Assembly: GCF_035582795.1 (NCBI RefSeq)
Contig: NC_134383.1
Coordinates: 1,061,501-1,125,500, forward strand
Direction: 5' to 3'
DNA from: Mycteria americana
Lineage: Eukaryota; Chordata; Aves; Ciconiiformes; Ciconiidae
DNA: 64,000 bases
Below the pieces are notes generated by a model. The model saw only the letters and a list, made by a program, of their open reading frames with translations, was not told the DNA's origin and ran no database searches. Positions 11,847-22,700 of the stretch are shown here, in pieces. Position 1 is the stretch's first letter, and each line of letters begins with the position of its first letter. A program made the position numbers and the translations under genes.

Positions 11847-14520
11847 CTCGCCTGGCACTGGCCAGAAGAGAGAAAGAAGAGAGAGAGAAGAGAAAAAGAA
11901 TCACAATCAAAAGAAGCCAATGCAGAGAAACCCCTTGGCATCGAGTGCCGCCTCCCTGCCGGAGCTCTCCTCTCCGAGCCGTGCCGGGCAGGGACCCCTC
12001 GCCCGCCCCGCTGGATTTAGGGCTGCGGCTGGCACGGGGCGGGCGCTCCCTTCGCCCGGTGCTGGCTGTGAGCAGAGCCCCAGGAAGGACAAAGTCGCGG
12101 GAGCACCGGGACACGGCCGTGCAGAGCAGCGCTGGCTGCAGCGGCTGCCGAGCAGGCAGAGGCTTTAGCAGCAAGCCGCCGTGTTTATCCAAACAGGCCG
12201 CCCAAGATAACACCGGCTTTACCGTACCAAGCCCTAAATCCAGCTGAAACGCTACGGCAGAGCAAAGCGGCGTTCCCTCCGGCGAGGGAGGAAAAGAGAG
12301 CTCCTGCTGAGCCGCCGTTGCCCCCCTGCGATGCCCCCCCCGCAGCCCCCAAAGCCACTCTTTGCCGCGTTATTTCCCGACCGCAAACCACGCGGCCCCC
12401 GCCGGCGTCCGCTCGGACGGGCTGCCGCTTCGGCGAAGGTAGGCGGGAGGACAGGGCTCCGTCCACCGGCAATTACCTGCTCCCACGTGAGGCACCTGCC
12501 GCCTGTTTGCAGGCAGCCGGAGGGTGCAGCCACGAAGCGCTCGCCACAGACGTACGAGCCCACAAAAATGGCCGGATTTCCCTCCCGTGAGCTGAGGGAT
12601 TAGAAACAAAGCTCCTCGCCAGTTAATTAGTAATTACTTTGTTTGAAAGAGAAACACGCTGGTAAATAAAAGTTATTGCAAGGCGGAGTGATGCCGAGCG
12701 GGCGCGGGGGAAAGCGGAGGCTGCGTCCCCTGAGAAGGGCTGTCACCCATCGGGTGCTCGAGCGAGTCCCGTCCCCACGGTGTCCCCTCCCTCGGCGCCT
12801 CGTCACCGACGGAGGGTCCCCACTTGCACCCTGGCCCCTCTTACGGTCTCAGCGAGCCAGCGTGCACGGCTGCCGCTGCTCCACGGGGACAGCGTGCCGT
12901 GACCACCGCGGCGTGCCGGAGACAGCCGTGCCCCGGCCACGCTATCGCTGCGAAGAGGAATAAAGCGTGAACGGTAGAAGGGAACGCTCGTCTGAGCCAG
13001 GGAGAAAATATAAATACCCCAGGGGCCCGACACCCCGCTGCCTAACCCTGCTGCGAGCCCGCGCCAAGCGAGCACAACGGAGCTTCGAGGAGGAGCGCGG
13101 CACAAGCTGCCGAGACACGGGGGGCTGAAAGCTGGCACATCCCAAACCGGCAAGCCCAGGGCCCGCCGGAAGCTGCAGAAGGGGTTTGTAAAGTGATTTG
13201 TCAACTGACAAGCAAAAATGTATCAGCAATTGAGGATAGTGATTTGCCAGCCACTTTTTAATCCTTGAGATGTTGTTGAATAGATTAAAGTGTCGGCTTT
13301 GATCCATTCATTTGGATGGAAACATAAATATCACTAGCGCTTATCCTCCTGGCACCATCGGTGCCCGGCGCGGGGCCGGCGTGCCGAGGGGTGCTGGCCG
13401 GCCGTGCCCGCCCCGCCCCGCGAGCCCCACACCGGTTCTGCAGGGACCGTTTGCCACCCGCTCTCCTTTGGCAGCCCCTTTCGGGCCGCTCCTCGTCCGC
13501 TGGGCTCGACTGCTGCTTGCAGGGGCGCGTTCGCGCGGGAGGAGGCGGCTGCCGCTGCAGAGTGTGAGAAGGAGCCGGATTTGGGCGGTAATCCCCTCTA
13601 TCCTGCCTGCACGCTCGGCTGAGCGCGTCAGCCTCCCCAACGGCCGGGCGGCACGAGTGGGCTTCACGCCTCTCAGCCCGGCTGTCGGAGCAAATCCCGC
13701 TCGCGTTGAGCTGCCCAGCGGGGCTGCGAGCGCGCGCGGTGGAGCCTCCCTCTGCTCCCGGGGACCCGCTGCTCACCGGCTTCGGTCCCTCCGTCCTGCA
13801 GCCGTGGCGCGGGCAGAGCAGGCAGCTGCCCCGCGGCACGAGCGCGGGCTGAGCATCGCTGACGCGGCCCCGGGAAAAGCCCCGGGAAGGGGCTGGCTGC
13901 GACGGGGAAGCGGGCTCTGCCGCAGGGCCACCCAGCCGGGAGCTGCTCCTGGTCCCCACCGCTGCACCCCACTAAGCGTTGCCTTTAAAACGCGTCCGTG
14001 TCCTCCGGGCTCTGCCCTCCCTCCACTGCCCGCACCCCAGCAGCCCGAGGACAGCGGGGCCGTCAGCCCCAGGTGATTTTTCCGCTCGCAGGTCCTTCTC
14101 CACATCTCCGCCCTTTTGCTGGGAAAACATCTCGCTCTGGCTCCGGCCATCGCGCTAGAAAGCCTCCAGCGAGGAGCCCCAGCCAGAGCCGGGCCCTCCT
14201 TTTGTCTGTCGCAAGCCCCGGGAGCAGGCAGGGTGAGCAGCGGGGTGAAGGGCCTGGGCAGCACCAAGGCGAGAGCGGAGGCGGAGAAGGTCCGTGGCAA
14301 ACAGCTTCCAGCAGCAGGCAATCAGCGCTCAGACAATACCCCCGGAAATGTCAGGCCAGCAGGGCGAGATTACGTTGACATTTTATTTAGGGGAAATTGG
14401 GACGGACCTGCCAACGTTTTAATTCTGGTCTAAAAGCGCAGGCTTGGCTGGAGAGTGCTGGGGGGCTTTTGTTTGCACCGCTCAGGTGGAGGCTCCATCG
14501 GCAAATGGATGCACCTGGGA

Positions 14521-14610
14521 CCTGGGACGCACGTCCCAGGATCAGGACGTGCCGCCAGGACCAGACCAGACCAGGACCAGGACCAGGACCAGGACCAGGA
14601 CCAGGACCAT
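14521..14610 (+). repeat. 20-bp palindrome followed by a CCAGGA hexamer repeat
   Basis: Positions 14521-14540 form an inverted repeat with 9-bp perfect arms (CCTGGGACG and CGTCCCAGG) and a 2-base centre. Immediately downstream, from about 14555 to 14609, CCAGA/CCAGGA units repeat, with about seven clean hexamers at the end. This is a simple repeat in non-genic DNA. It reads as Asp-Gln, Arg-Thr or Gly-Pro dipeptides in spurious frames. Confidence 0.8.
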
Positions 14611-15445
14611 TCCCACACACGACACCACCAGCAGCCACGCGGGACATGGCCCTGTGCGGTGCTGCGGTGTCACGAGCCAAGCACCTGCTCCTGAAACAAT
14701 AAGCAGAGATCAATGTTCTGGGTGATTTTATGATGCAGAAATAGGCAGCATAATTCAATTTTCAGCAAGGGAAACAAATGAATGGCTGCTTGCTCCCCTC
14801 TCGTTTTTCCCCCTCCTTCCCACCCTCGTTTGATACCGCTCCGTGTGGCAACATCAAACCGACTTTGAATATTTTAGCTCCTATAAAATATTTATATTAG
14901 AACGCAAAGAAGGAAATTGGTCGCTTCCAAGCCATGTAAACATATGCCTCCTAACAGCTGGATCCCTGGCAGCGCTCGCCAGGCGAGGAAGCGGCTGCGC
15001 GGCCGTCGCGCTCCCAGGCATTTAAAACGCTCGGCGGCCGAGCATCGCCGGGGAAGGGCAGAGAAGGGGAGGACCAGCGGCTCGGGCACTGCGCGACACA
15101 GAGATGCTCCAGCCCCGGGCAGCACGGGCAGGGCAGCCCTGCCCGAACGGCCGCCGACGGAGCGGTGCTCGCCCCGGCCCCGGCAGCTGCCGTTGCCCTG
15201 CCCTCCCCTGCTCCGCGGAAGGGCGGGCAAAGGGGCTGTGCCGAAGCCCCCAGAAGGGCGAGGGGAGGGCGAGGGCCTGCCCTCTGCCCAGACAAGGCAG
15301 CGCTGCCTCCAGCTGACTGGAGATTAATTGAGGACTGCCATTAAAATGTCACCGAGAAAATTATTAAGTTAAGGTAAACCACTTCCACGCGTCAAAAGCA
15401 AAGGCAATCAGTCCCAGGCATGTCCCCCTAGGAAATTATGTGGAG

Positions 15446-15508
15446 TAATTAATCAAAAAGCTAATGAGAAATGTGTTTTCTTTCCCAGCCTAACACCACA
15501 TCATATTC
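15446..15508 (+). promoter_or_regulatory. AT-rich noncoding element, possible family B copy 3
   Basis: Shares ATGTGTTTTC, then TTCCCAG one base later, with 11762-11846, plus an upstream AAT-rich TCAAA word. The match is shorter than between copies 1 and 2, so chance or simple pyrimidine bias remains possible. Confidence 0.25.
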
Positions 15509-18500
15509 TTATTAGCCAAGGTTATTACAATAGTAATCATGCATGCTCCGAGTTCAAATTGGGTTTTTTTGCTCCACTGCCACCAATTTAGAAAGCCATT
15601 AATGGAAAAGATAAACCCCGATACACAAACCAGCCCTTTGTGTTTATTCGCCTGGCGTGCGACGATCGCCGCACGAGACCCGCACCCCACCAACATATGT
15701 TCGCCGTCACCCGATTACGGGCCACCCCTGCCCGCTGCTCGGCCGGCACCGCCGCGGTGGGCACCGCCGGCCCCGGCAGACCCGCAGCAACGCTCCTCCG
15801 GCGGCACAAACCGGGGAGCTGCTGGGGCGAGGCTGCCGGCCGCCCCGGTCGCCCCCGCTCTGCTCTTCCAGCCCTTTCCCGGGACGGAAATAAACGCTCA
15901 AACTTCAGCGGATTTCCTCGCTGCGCACGGAGACGGGGAACGGCGCGGTTCGCGCGCGCCGGGTCCTGGCGGCGGCTCGGCAGAGCCGCTGGGCGCTCGC
16001 CACTTCAGCAAATCTGCCCTGTTTATTTGGATGCCTGGAAGTGGGAACGGAGCTGTTCCGTAAATCTGGCTGTAAGTGGGTAATTTGCTCGGTAGGACGG
16101 GTCCCCCCCCACCTCAGAGAGCAGCCATCTGCCAATCTTTCCAGCCCTAAAGTGCACAGTCAGCAGCCCGGCAAAGGGAAAACATCTCTGCTTGATATTC
16201 AGCATTAAATAATTCAGCCCCCTACAGAGAGACCAGGGAGAAGAATGAGTCTGACAAAAAATATAAAGATTTTCTATGCCACGTTAAAAATGCATTGACC
16301 TGATTAGCTCGCTGGAGGGATGCTGAGCCACAGTGGAGCAGAGCGGGGAAACTCGGTCTCGCGGTGACAGCAGAGCAGAGAGGACCTCAGTGGGGAAATA
16401 AAGCACTTCAGCGCGCAGGAGCACCTTCTCTTCTTTTCTTGCGTTTTCTTGCAAAATCTGTTTTTCTTGCTCTCGGACAACGCGGTGCGTTGGAGGTCTT
16501 GCTGCAAAGGGGCGTTCCCTTGTCCAGGAGACATCTCGCACCTCGCCTTGGCAGCTCCGCTCCCTCGGGGCTTCGTGTGCGAGAGCCGCCGGGCCGAAGC
16601 CCCGCTCCTGCCCACCCGGGGGACCACGCTGCCGACGGCGGCAGACGCCCTGCCCCGAGCAGCCCAGCTCCGAGCCTCCCCGCGCAGCTTGCCCCTCTGC
16701 CTGCCCGCGACGCCGCTTAGGAAGCCGGCGTGATCTCTCCAGGATGTTTGGCAGCTCCGGCTTTGATGTGCGGATTAATGAGAACTGACACCACTGGAGC
16801 AAAGCCTTCAGAAGCCCAAAGGCAGGGCCTGGGGCAAGACTGGAGGGGATGACACTCTGCACACTCCCTTTGATTGCTCCACGCTCAGCTTCGCCTCCCG
16901 GCAGCGGGGCGAGGCGGCGGCGTGGGGCCGGGAGCCACGGCTTTGTGGGGCGGCGGCAGAGAAAGGCAGGTTGCCCAGGGCTGGCTGGCTTCAGCGGGCG
17001 CCGCGGCCTTGCTGAGAGCCCCGTGTCGTGCTGGGCACCATCACCGGGGCCGGCTTTGCGAAGGCGCCCCGGCACACCAGCCCACGCAAACACCAACATC
17101 CTAGCAAGAGGCAGGACTTGGGGTGCCGCAGGAGCCACCCCGTGCTGCTTCCACGCTTGCGGCTGGCTCCCTCCTCCTTGCTGCCCGACCGCAGCACTGG
17201 TGAAGGTCGCGGACGCTCACCTGCGGCGCTGGAGCAGCACCGGCTGAGAAAGGAACGCAGCGTCCCTGCCCGGGACGGGGCTCTCCTCCTCTAGGCTTGA
17301 GACCTCGCGGCACTTGAGCAGGGCTGGAGTTGGCCAACGACCCAGCACAGCGCGCTCGCTCGCTCTGCACAGCGCTGGCCCGGCTCTGCTCGCAGGGCAG
17401 CCGGGGCTGCGGCGCACTTGAGCGCACCTGGAGAGAAAACAACAACAACATCGCCACCAAAACGCCCCAAAGAGGAGCTGACGCAATATAATAAACTCCC
17501 TCCTGATCTGCTACCTGAATAACCTCCAGGCATAACGCTCCCTGGCATCTCAACAGGCACGCAAGGAGCACAGCCAGGGGCAAGAGCTCCGCTCTGTTTA
17601 AGCTGAGCAGGACGAGGAAGGTTGCAGCGTGAGCAGCAGCCAAGAGCCTCTACTCCCCCCCTGCAGTGGGGGTCCCTTTGGCCAGCATCTGCTCCCCGAT
17701 CCCTCTGCAGCCCCCGGTCGATGTCCTCATCTGAAAGGGGTCCCTCGGGGCCGTGGCAGGGACCGCAGCGGGGCGGGAGGCCCTGCGCCCACCATCCAAA
17801 GCGCTGGCACCACCGAAGTGGCGGGTGGGCAAAGCCCTGGCTGCCCGCAGCACTCGGCAGCCAGGACCCCTCTCTGCATTAGTCCCGTTAAGAAGAAATC
17901 TATTAGCTGGTAATTACGCGCAGGCTAGAACACTACGATTTTATTATGGCTATAAAGCGCTCCACAATTATAATCTGTAAGTTCTGCTGTAGGGTGTTTA
18001 CTGTTAGAGCAACACCGGATTTACAGCGCTGCACCAGCCCGGCCCCGGGGCCGGAGGTGCCGAGCAGGCAGAGGGTCCCGCCCACGCGCTGCTCTCGGCC
18101 ACCGCTGCCGGTAGCCCCCAGAGCAGCCGAAGCCGCCAGGGACGTGGCCGCGGGCTTCGCACCGCCCTGGGATTACAGCCCGGGAGCCGAGGCGGGGGTC
18201 CTGAAGCGGGCGGATGCACGCACACACGCACGCACAAGCGTGCACGCAGCGGGGAGGGGGTAAAGCAGCCCCTGGCAGGAGCTGGACCAGCTCTCGCTCC
18301 CCGAGGGCGAGACTCGAAGGTCAGCCTTGCTCCTCGCAGCCCTGCAATCCCCGGCCCCAACGCCTCGGCCCCACCGCCGAGGGGACCAGGCTCCGGGCGG
18401 CCGTGGAGGACAAGTCCTCGCCGCTGTCCTCACCTCCTCCGCTTGAACGGGAGCCCAGGCTGGAGGGCTGGGGCGGCGGGCTGGCTTGGCTGAGGAAGTT

Positions 18501-18522
18501 ACAATTTCTGAAGTTCCTCCAA

Positions 18523-18549
18523 AATGAATATGGATGCACATCTGCCTCC
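18523..18549 (+). promoter_or_regulatory. short noncoding duplicate C, copy 2
   Basis: AT-rich core with AATATGGATGC shared with 10303-10328 and a preceding CTCC-rich run. No gene is near. Tentative. Confidence 0.3.
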
Positions 18550-18867
18550 ACTTAGGTGTAACAAATTGTTAGAGATTGTGTTAAATTATCCCAAAACCGT
18601 GTCCACCGCTGACATCCCAACTACCCTGGGCACGGACCGGTTGTGGCCCGGAGCTGCCAGGGGATCGTTCATCGCCTGGAAGAAAGAAACGCTGCCGACT
18701 CTTACTTTTTCACCAGTATTATGCAGTTAAAGTCCTCCACAGCCTCCTTCTCCTGGAGATGACAAGCGGCCATTCTCCAGGAGCCAGGGGCCACCAGGCG
18801 GCCCCCGAGACCCCCCTCTGTGCACGGGGACACGGCGCTGTCCCCCGGGGTGGCAGCAGGGCTGGGA

Positions 18868-18981
18868 GGACCGCGGGGAAACCGAGGCACGGGAAACTTC
18901 CCACGCCCCACGTGCGCAGCGGAGCGGCGCCCGAACCACGAGCCCGATTATTCGGTGCCTTGCTCTAACCGCCAGACAACA
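18868..18981 (+). mobile_element. possible MIR-type SINE relic
   Basis: The stretch begins with GGGGAAACCGAGGCACGG, like the MIR consensus GGGAAACTGAGGCACAGA. It ends with a CCCGATTATTCGGTGC word and then GCTCTAACCGCCAGAC, like the MIR tail around GTGCTCTTAACCACTA. The middle is diverged and GC-rich. MIR elements are ancient and rare in birds, so this would be an old relic. A tRNA-derived SINE of another family is an alternative. Confidence 0.45.
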
Positions 18982-20433
18982 CATCTAAAACGTGTTTATT
19001 TCCATCCAGGCTGCTTTTTAATTTGATTATTTATCTCCCGTTTAGCCTTTGACAGATCAAAGGCTCGGCGGAGGGGAAGCGGAGCTGGGCTGTGCATGAA
19101 AATGAGCCTTGATACATAATTAATTAACATAAAACAGTTTCATTAGGAGATGGTGTTACACGGCTGTTTGTCTTAAAAATTTAACCTGTGTAAAGAGCAC
19201 GAGGGAAGACACATCTCCCCGCCCGGGCGGCTGGGGAACCCCGACCCCGGCACGGCCGCGCCAGCCCTGGTCCCGCTGGTGGCCGTCCCAGCCCGGCGCC
19301 GGGTCCCGCATCCTCCCTGGGGAGCAGGGCCACGGGCCAGAGCGCGGCCCCCTCGTCCTTAATTGCACGCAATGTCTCCTACCCTTGATTATTAATCTGT
19401 TTTTAATTCTATTAAGAGATGGCCAGGAGAAAGAGTATCAATTTTAGATTAACAAGGTTATTAGCACTTAATTATGTGAGGTGTCTTTGTAATTGAAAAG
19501 GAAAAAGAGGAAGCGCCATAAATATCCCCAGCCCCTGAGCTCCTGGGGGTTTGCGGGTGGCTCTTTATTCACGAGGCTGTGGAACCATAAATATTAAATA
19601 TCTTGTGCAAAAAATTACAAGGCAGAGAGAGGATGCCCTCTGGATATTCCGGCGCCGAATGTTCTTGCATTTACAAATATTCATTAACTGGGATCTGCAA
19701 AGTTATTTCCACCAAGACTCGGCGAATGAGCAAGAGAGAGAGAGAGGTTATTTAAAAAAATAGAGTCTAGAGTAAATATTATTAGTAATTTTTAGCTCTG
19801 CGTGTCCCTAATTATTCCATAATTAGGAAAAGTGCACATATGCATATACAATCACTAACCTGTCAGTCGCGGGGATTTTCGCTCCCAGCCCCGCTGCGGG
19901 ACGGAGCCGCCGGGAAAGCGCTTTTCCCCCAAACCGAAAAACGGGGCCGCCTGCGCCCCGGGGGCCCCGGCTGTGGCACCGTCCCCCGCGCTCCCCCCTG
20001 AAAGCCCAGGACCATTTACGCAGCCATGGGGCTCTGCCGAGCACCTGCTACTTGGAGCCGCTGCCGGTGGGAGAAAAACTAAAGTGACAAATCTCGGGCT
20101 CTTTTTAATTAAAAAAATAATAGGAGATCTCAGCAAGAAACTGGTACAATAACACGTCACTTGCCAGAACCCGCTTTGCTGGAGCTATTAAAAAAAAAAA
20201 AACAAACAACCAACCAAGGGCCAGGTAGTCGGGAAAGCCACGTTCATCCTCACCGGGACGGATGTGGCAGGCCAGACACAGGGCGGCCGCGGCGCAGGCA
20301 GAATCCGGCAGCCCTTCGCCATCCGCCTCCGAGGGCGGCCGCTCCGGCCAGCCCCGCGAGCGCCCACCGCCACGGGCAAACCCTCCCACCGGCGGGCAGG
20401 GGTCGGGGGGGGCGGGTGGCGTCACACACCGGG

Positions 20434-20564
20434 AATTAAGCTCTTAATCTTAACTAAACACATTACCCATGAGCTCATCAACAAAAATCTAATTATTATG
20501 TGTGAGGCCAAGCTTAATTGCTTGTCCTTGACATGAATAATGCACCACGTAAGCCTATTAGCCA
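20434..20564 (+). promoter_or_regulatory. duplicated noncoding element A, copy 2
   Basis: Partner of 6511-6634, with the same ordered blocks: AATTAAGCTCTT, ATCTTAA, CATTAC, ATGAGCTCATCAAC, TCTAATTATT, AATTGCTTGTCC and CACGTAAGCC. Differences are scattered substitutions and a few short indels of 1-5 bp. The surrounding GC-rich DNA does not align with that of copy 1, so only the element is recognisably shared. Fits an old duplication kept by selection. Confidence 0.65.
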
Positions 20565-22700
20565 GTGTAAGCCTATTATTATTATTATCGTGCTCACTGT
20601 CAAAAGTATAAAAGTAAAACAGTCAAACGGGGGAAAAAATAATGTTGTGCAATTAGCAGCAAAATGCCAGACAAATAAGCTCATTAATTGTTCGAGGGAG
20701 CAAGCTCCGCCAGTCCTTAGCAAGCGCCCATTTGGGGGCTGGTCAGGGGTGAAGCCCACCCCTGCCTGCCGGGACGCCGGTGCCGGCGTGGCCGGCTGTG
20801 CCGGGCGCCAGGAGGGACGGGCAGACGGCGGCAGGAGCACGTGGCGGCCTCGCAGCGTCCCCGGCTCGCGGCCGCCCCAGCGGCGCGGTTCCTCCGGAAG
20901 GGACGAAACCGGCTCCAAAAGCAGCTTCTCTGCAAAGGAACGGAGTTTAAAGCCGGGAGCCGGACGCAAAGTTCAAGCCCGGTGCCGGCAGCCAGAGCGC
21001 CCGGGCGGCACCCCGCTCCCGTCGCCTGAAACCAGGCACGGGCCCGCGCTGACCCTCGACCTCCCCCCAAACGCCGCTCGGCTCCTTCGCATTGTTTGCT
21101 AATTACATCCCGGTAATGAGAAAATCAGGATGCAGGAGCTGGCTGAGCAACGCTGCCTCCTCCCGCGCACGCACTCCTCCCGGACTTATCACTAGTCACA
21201 GGATGTTTACAATAATTTTTAATTTGCGCAATTATTAATCATTTTTCTATCTGCCTAATTTGCATAATAATTACTCTGCTCCGTGTTTGCCATGACTGTG
21301 AATGACAGTGTTTTAAATTAAATTAAGATTTTAATATTCATTTTTTTGGGTTAAAGCTAATCAAAGTTGCCGCTCGATGCCAAGACCGGGGCTGCTGCCC
21401 TTCCAGAAACACTAATAAAGAGATCCGCTTCCCGGTGTCACTCGCTTTATCTCCATCACCCCTCTCATCCCAGAGGATCCCGCAGCATCTTCCAATTGCT
21501 CTGCTGCCAGAACCGTTCAGACGCGGGCACATCTGGGACAGGAGAGCCGCAGCGACGCGGGATGCAGACCAAGGGCGCCGGGACGAACCAGCCTCCCCGC
21601 TTCCCAGCCAGCGCACGCGCGCGGGGACGGGATCGGGGAGGGAGGTGTGCGGGGGACAGGCGCTGGCTCAGACCTCGGGCTGCGCTCGACCTCCTCCGTG
21701 GCCCAGGGGACAGGGAGCACAGCCCTGAGCCGCCCTGCGCCGGCACCCCTGCCACGCGTGCCCAGGCCTGGCAGAGCAGGGCAGGGGCACCCCTCCGTCC
21801 CCGGGCACAGCACGGCCTCCCGGCACCGGTACGGCAGCACCCTCCGCCAGCTACCGCGGCCGGGCACGGGGAGACAGCACCCATCCTCACCTCCCTCTCG
21901 CTCTCTCCCACGACGCGTGGGCCTTCAGCGAGCTGCAGGCAGCTTCAGCCCTCTCACTGCCCAACTCAAACGTGCTTCCCACGCTGCGCTGCCAGCCACG
22001 TCCCATTTTCTGCTCCTTCGCATCCCACGCCGCCTTGGCGGAGCAGTAGCCCCCGAGTCACGCTTGAAGCAAACATCCCGCAAGCCAGGTCCCGGCCTCT
22101 TTCACAAGAGATGCAAGCGGCCCTGCTCTGTATTTACAAACGGGGCGCGTTGGCTGCTCCTTTATAGCCACTCTGCGAGCTACCAGGAAAAGCCTTCGCG
22201 CTTCTTTACCGTCCCACCTTAACGTTCCTTTAGAGCCACTTCTTAGTGTCCTCTCTTCCTCCAAACCGAGCCGCCGCCGCTGCCAGAGTGCCTGCTCCAG
22301 GGCAGGACCGGGCTCTCTGCCTCGCAGGCAGCTGGCACTTAAACTGCTCACCAGGAGCAGGGGCCCTGCGGGCACCGAAGTGCCTGCGCTCCCTCAAACG
22401 GCTCGGTTTGCAGGCCAAGCTGGACAGCCTGCACCCCCCGCAGCACGTACCTACCCCAGCGAGACCCTGGTTTCTCCAGCACCCACAGCCAGAGCTCCGC
22501 GGGGAGCTGCAGCAGCACCACAAGCGTGGCGGCACCGGCAGGCTCTCGGCAAGGCACCAACACATCTGCGGGTCCTTCTCAGGCTAACGCTGCTGCCGGC
22601 GTCTCGGCAGACAGGCTTGACCCATCAGCACAGGGAGAGGCAGCTCTCCTGTCCCCCCCGAAGCTTAACTGCCATTTTACATCCCACCTCTTATTAGTCC

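Larger units (their letters stand above)
11761..22700. other. gene desert, right part
   Basis: No supported gene. AT-rich blocks are at about 11700-11930, 12590-12690, 13185-13350, 14330-14420, 14690-14960, 15320-15660, 16040-16310, 17870-18020, 18490-18730, 18960-19180, 19360-19870, 20070-20220, 20430-20700 and 21090-21440. The remainder is CpG-rich. The alternation and the homeodomain-type words suggest a cluster of regulatory elements. Target genes cannot be read from the sequence. Confidence 0.55.

Noticed and set aside
1-22700. tRNA, rRNA or microRNA genes in the desert
   Set aside because: No cloverleaf with A and B boxes, no rRNA similarity and no recognisable microRNA stem were seen by eye.
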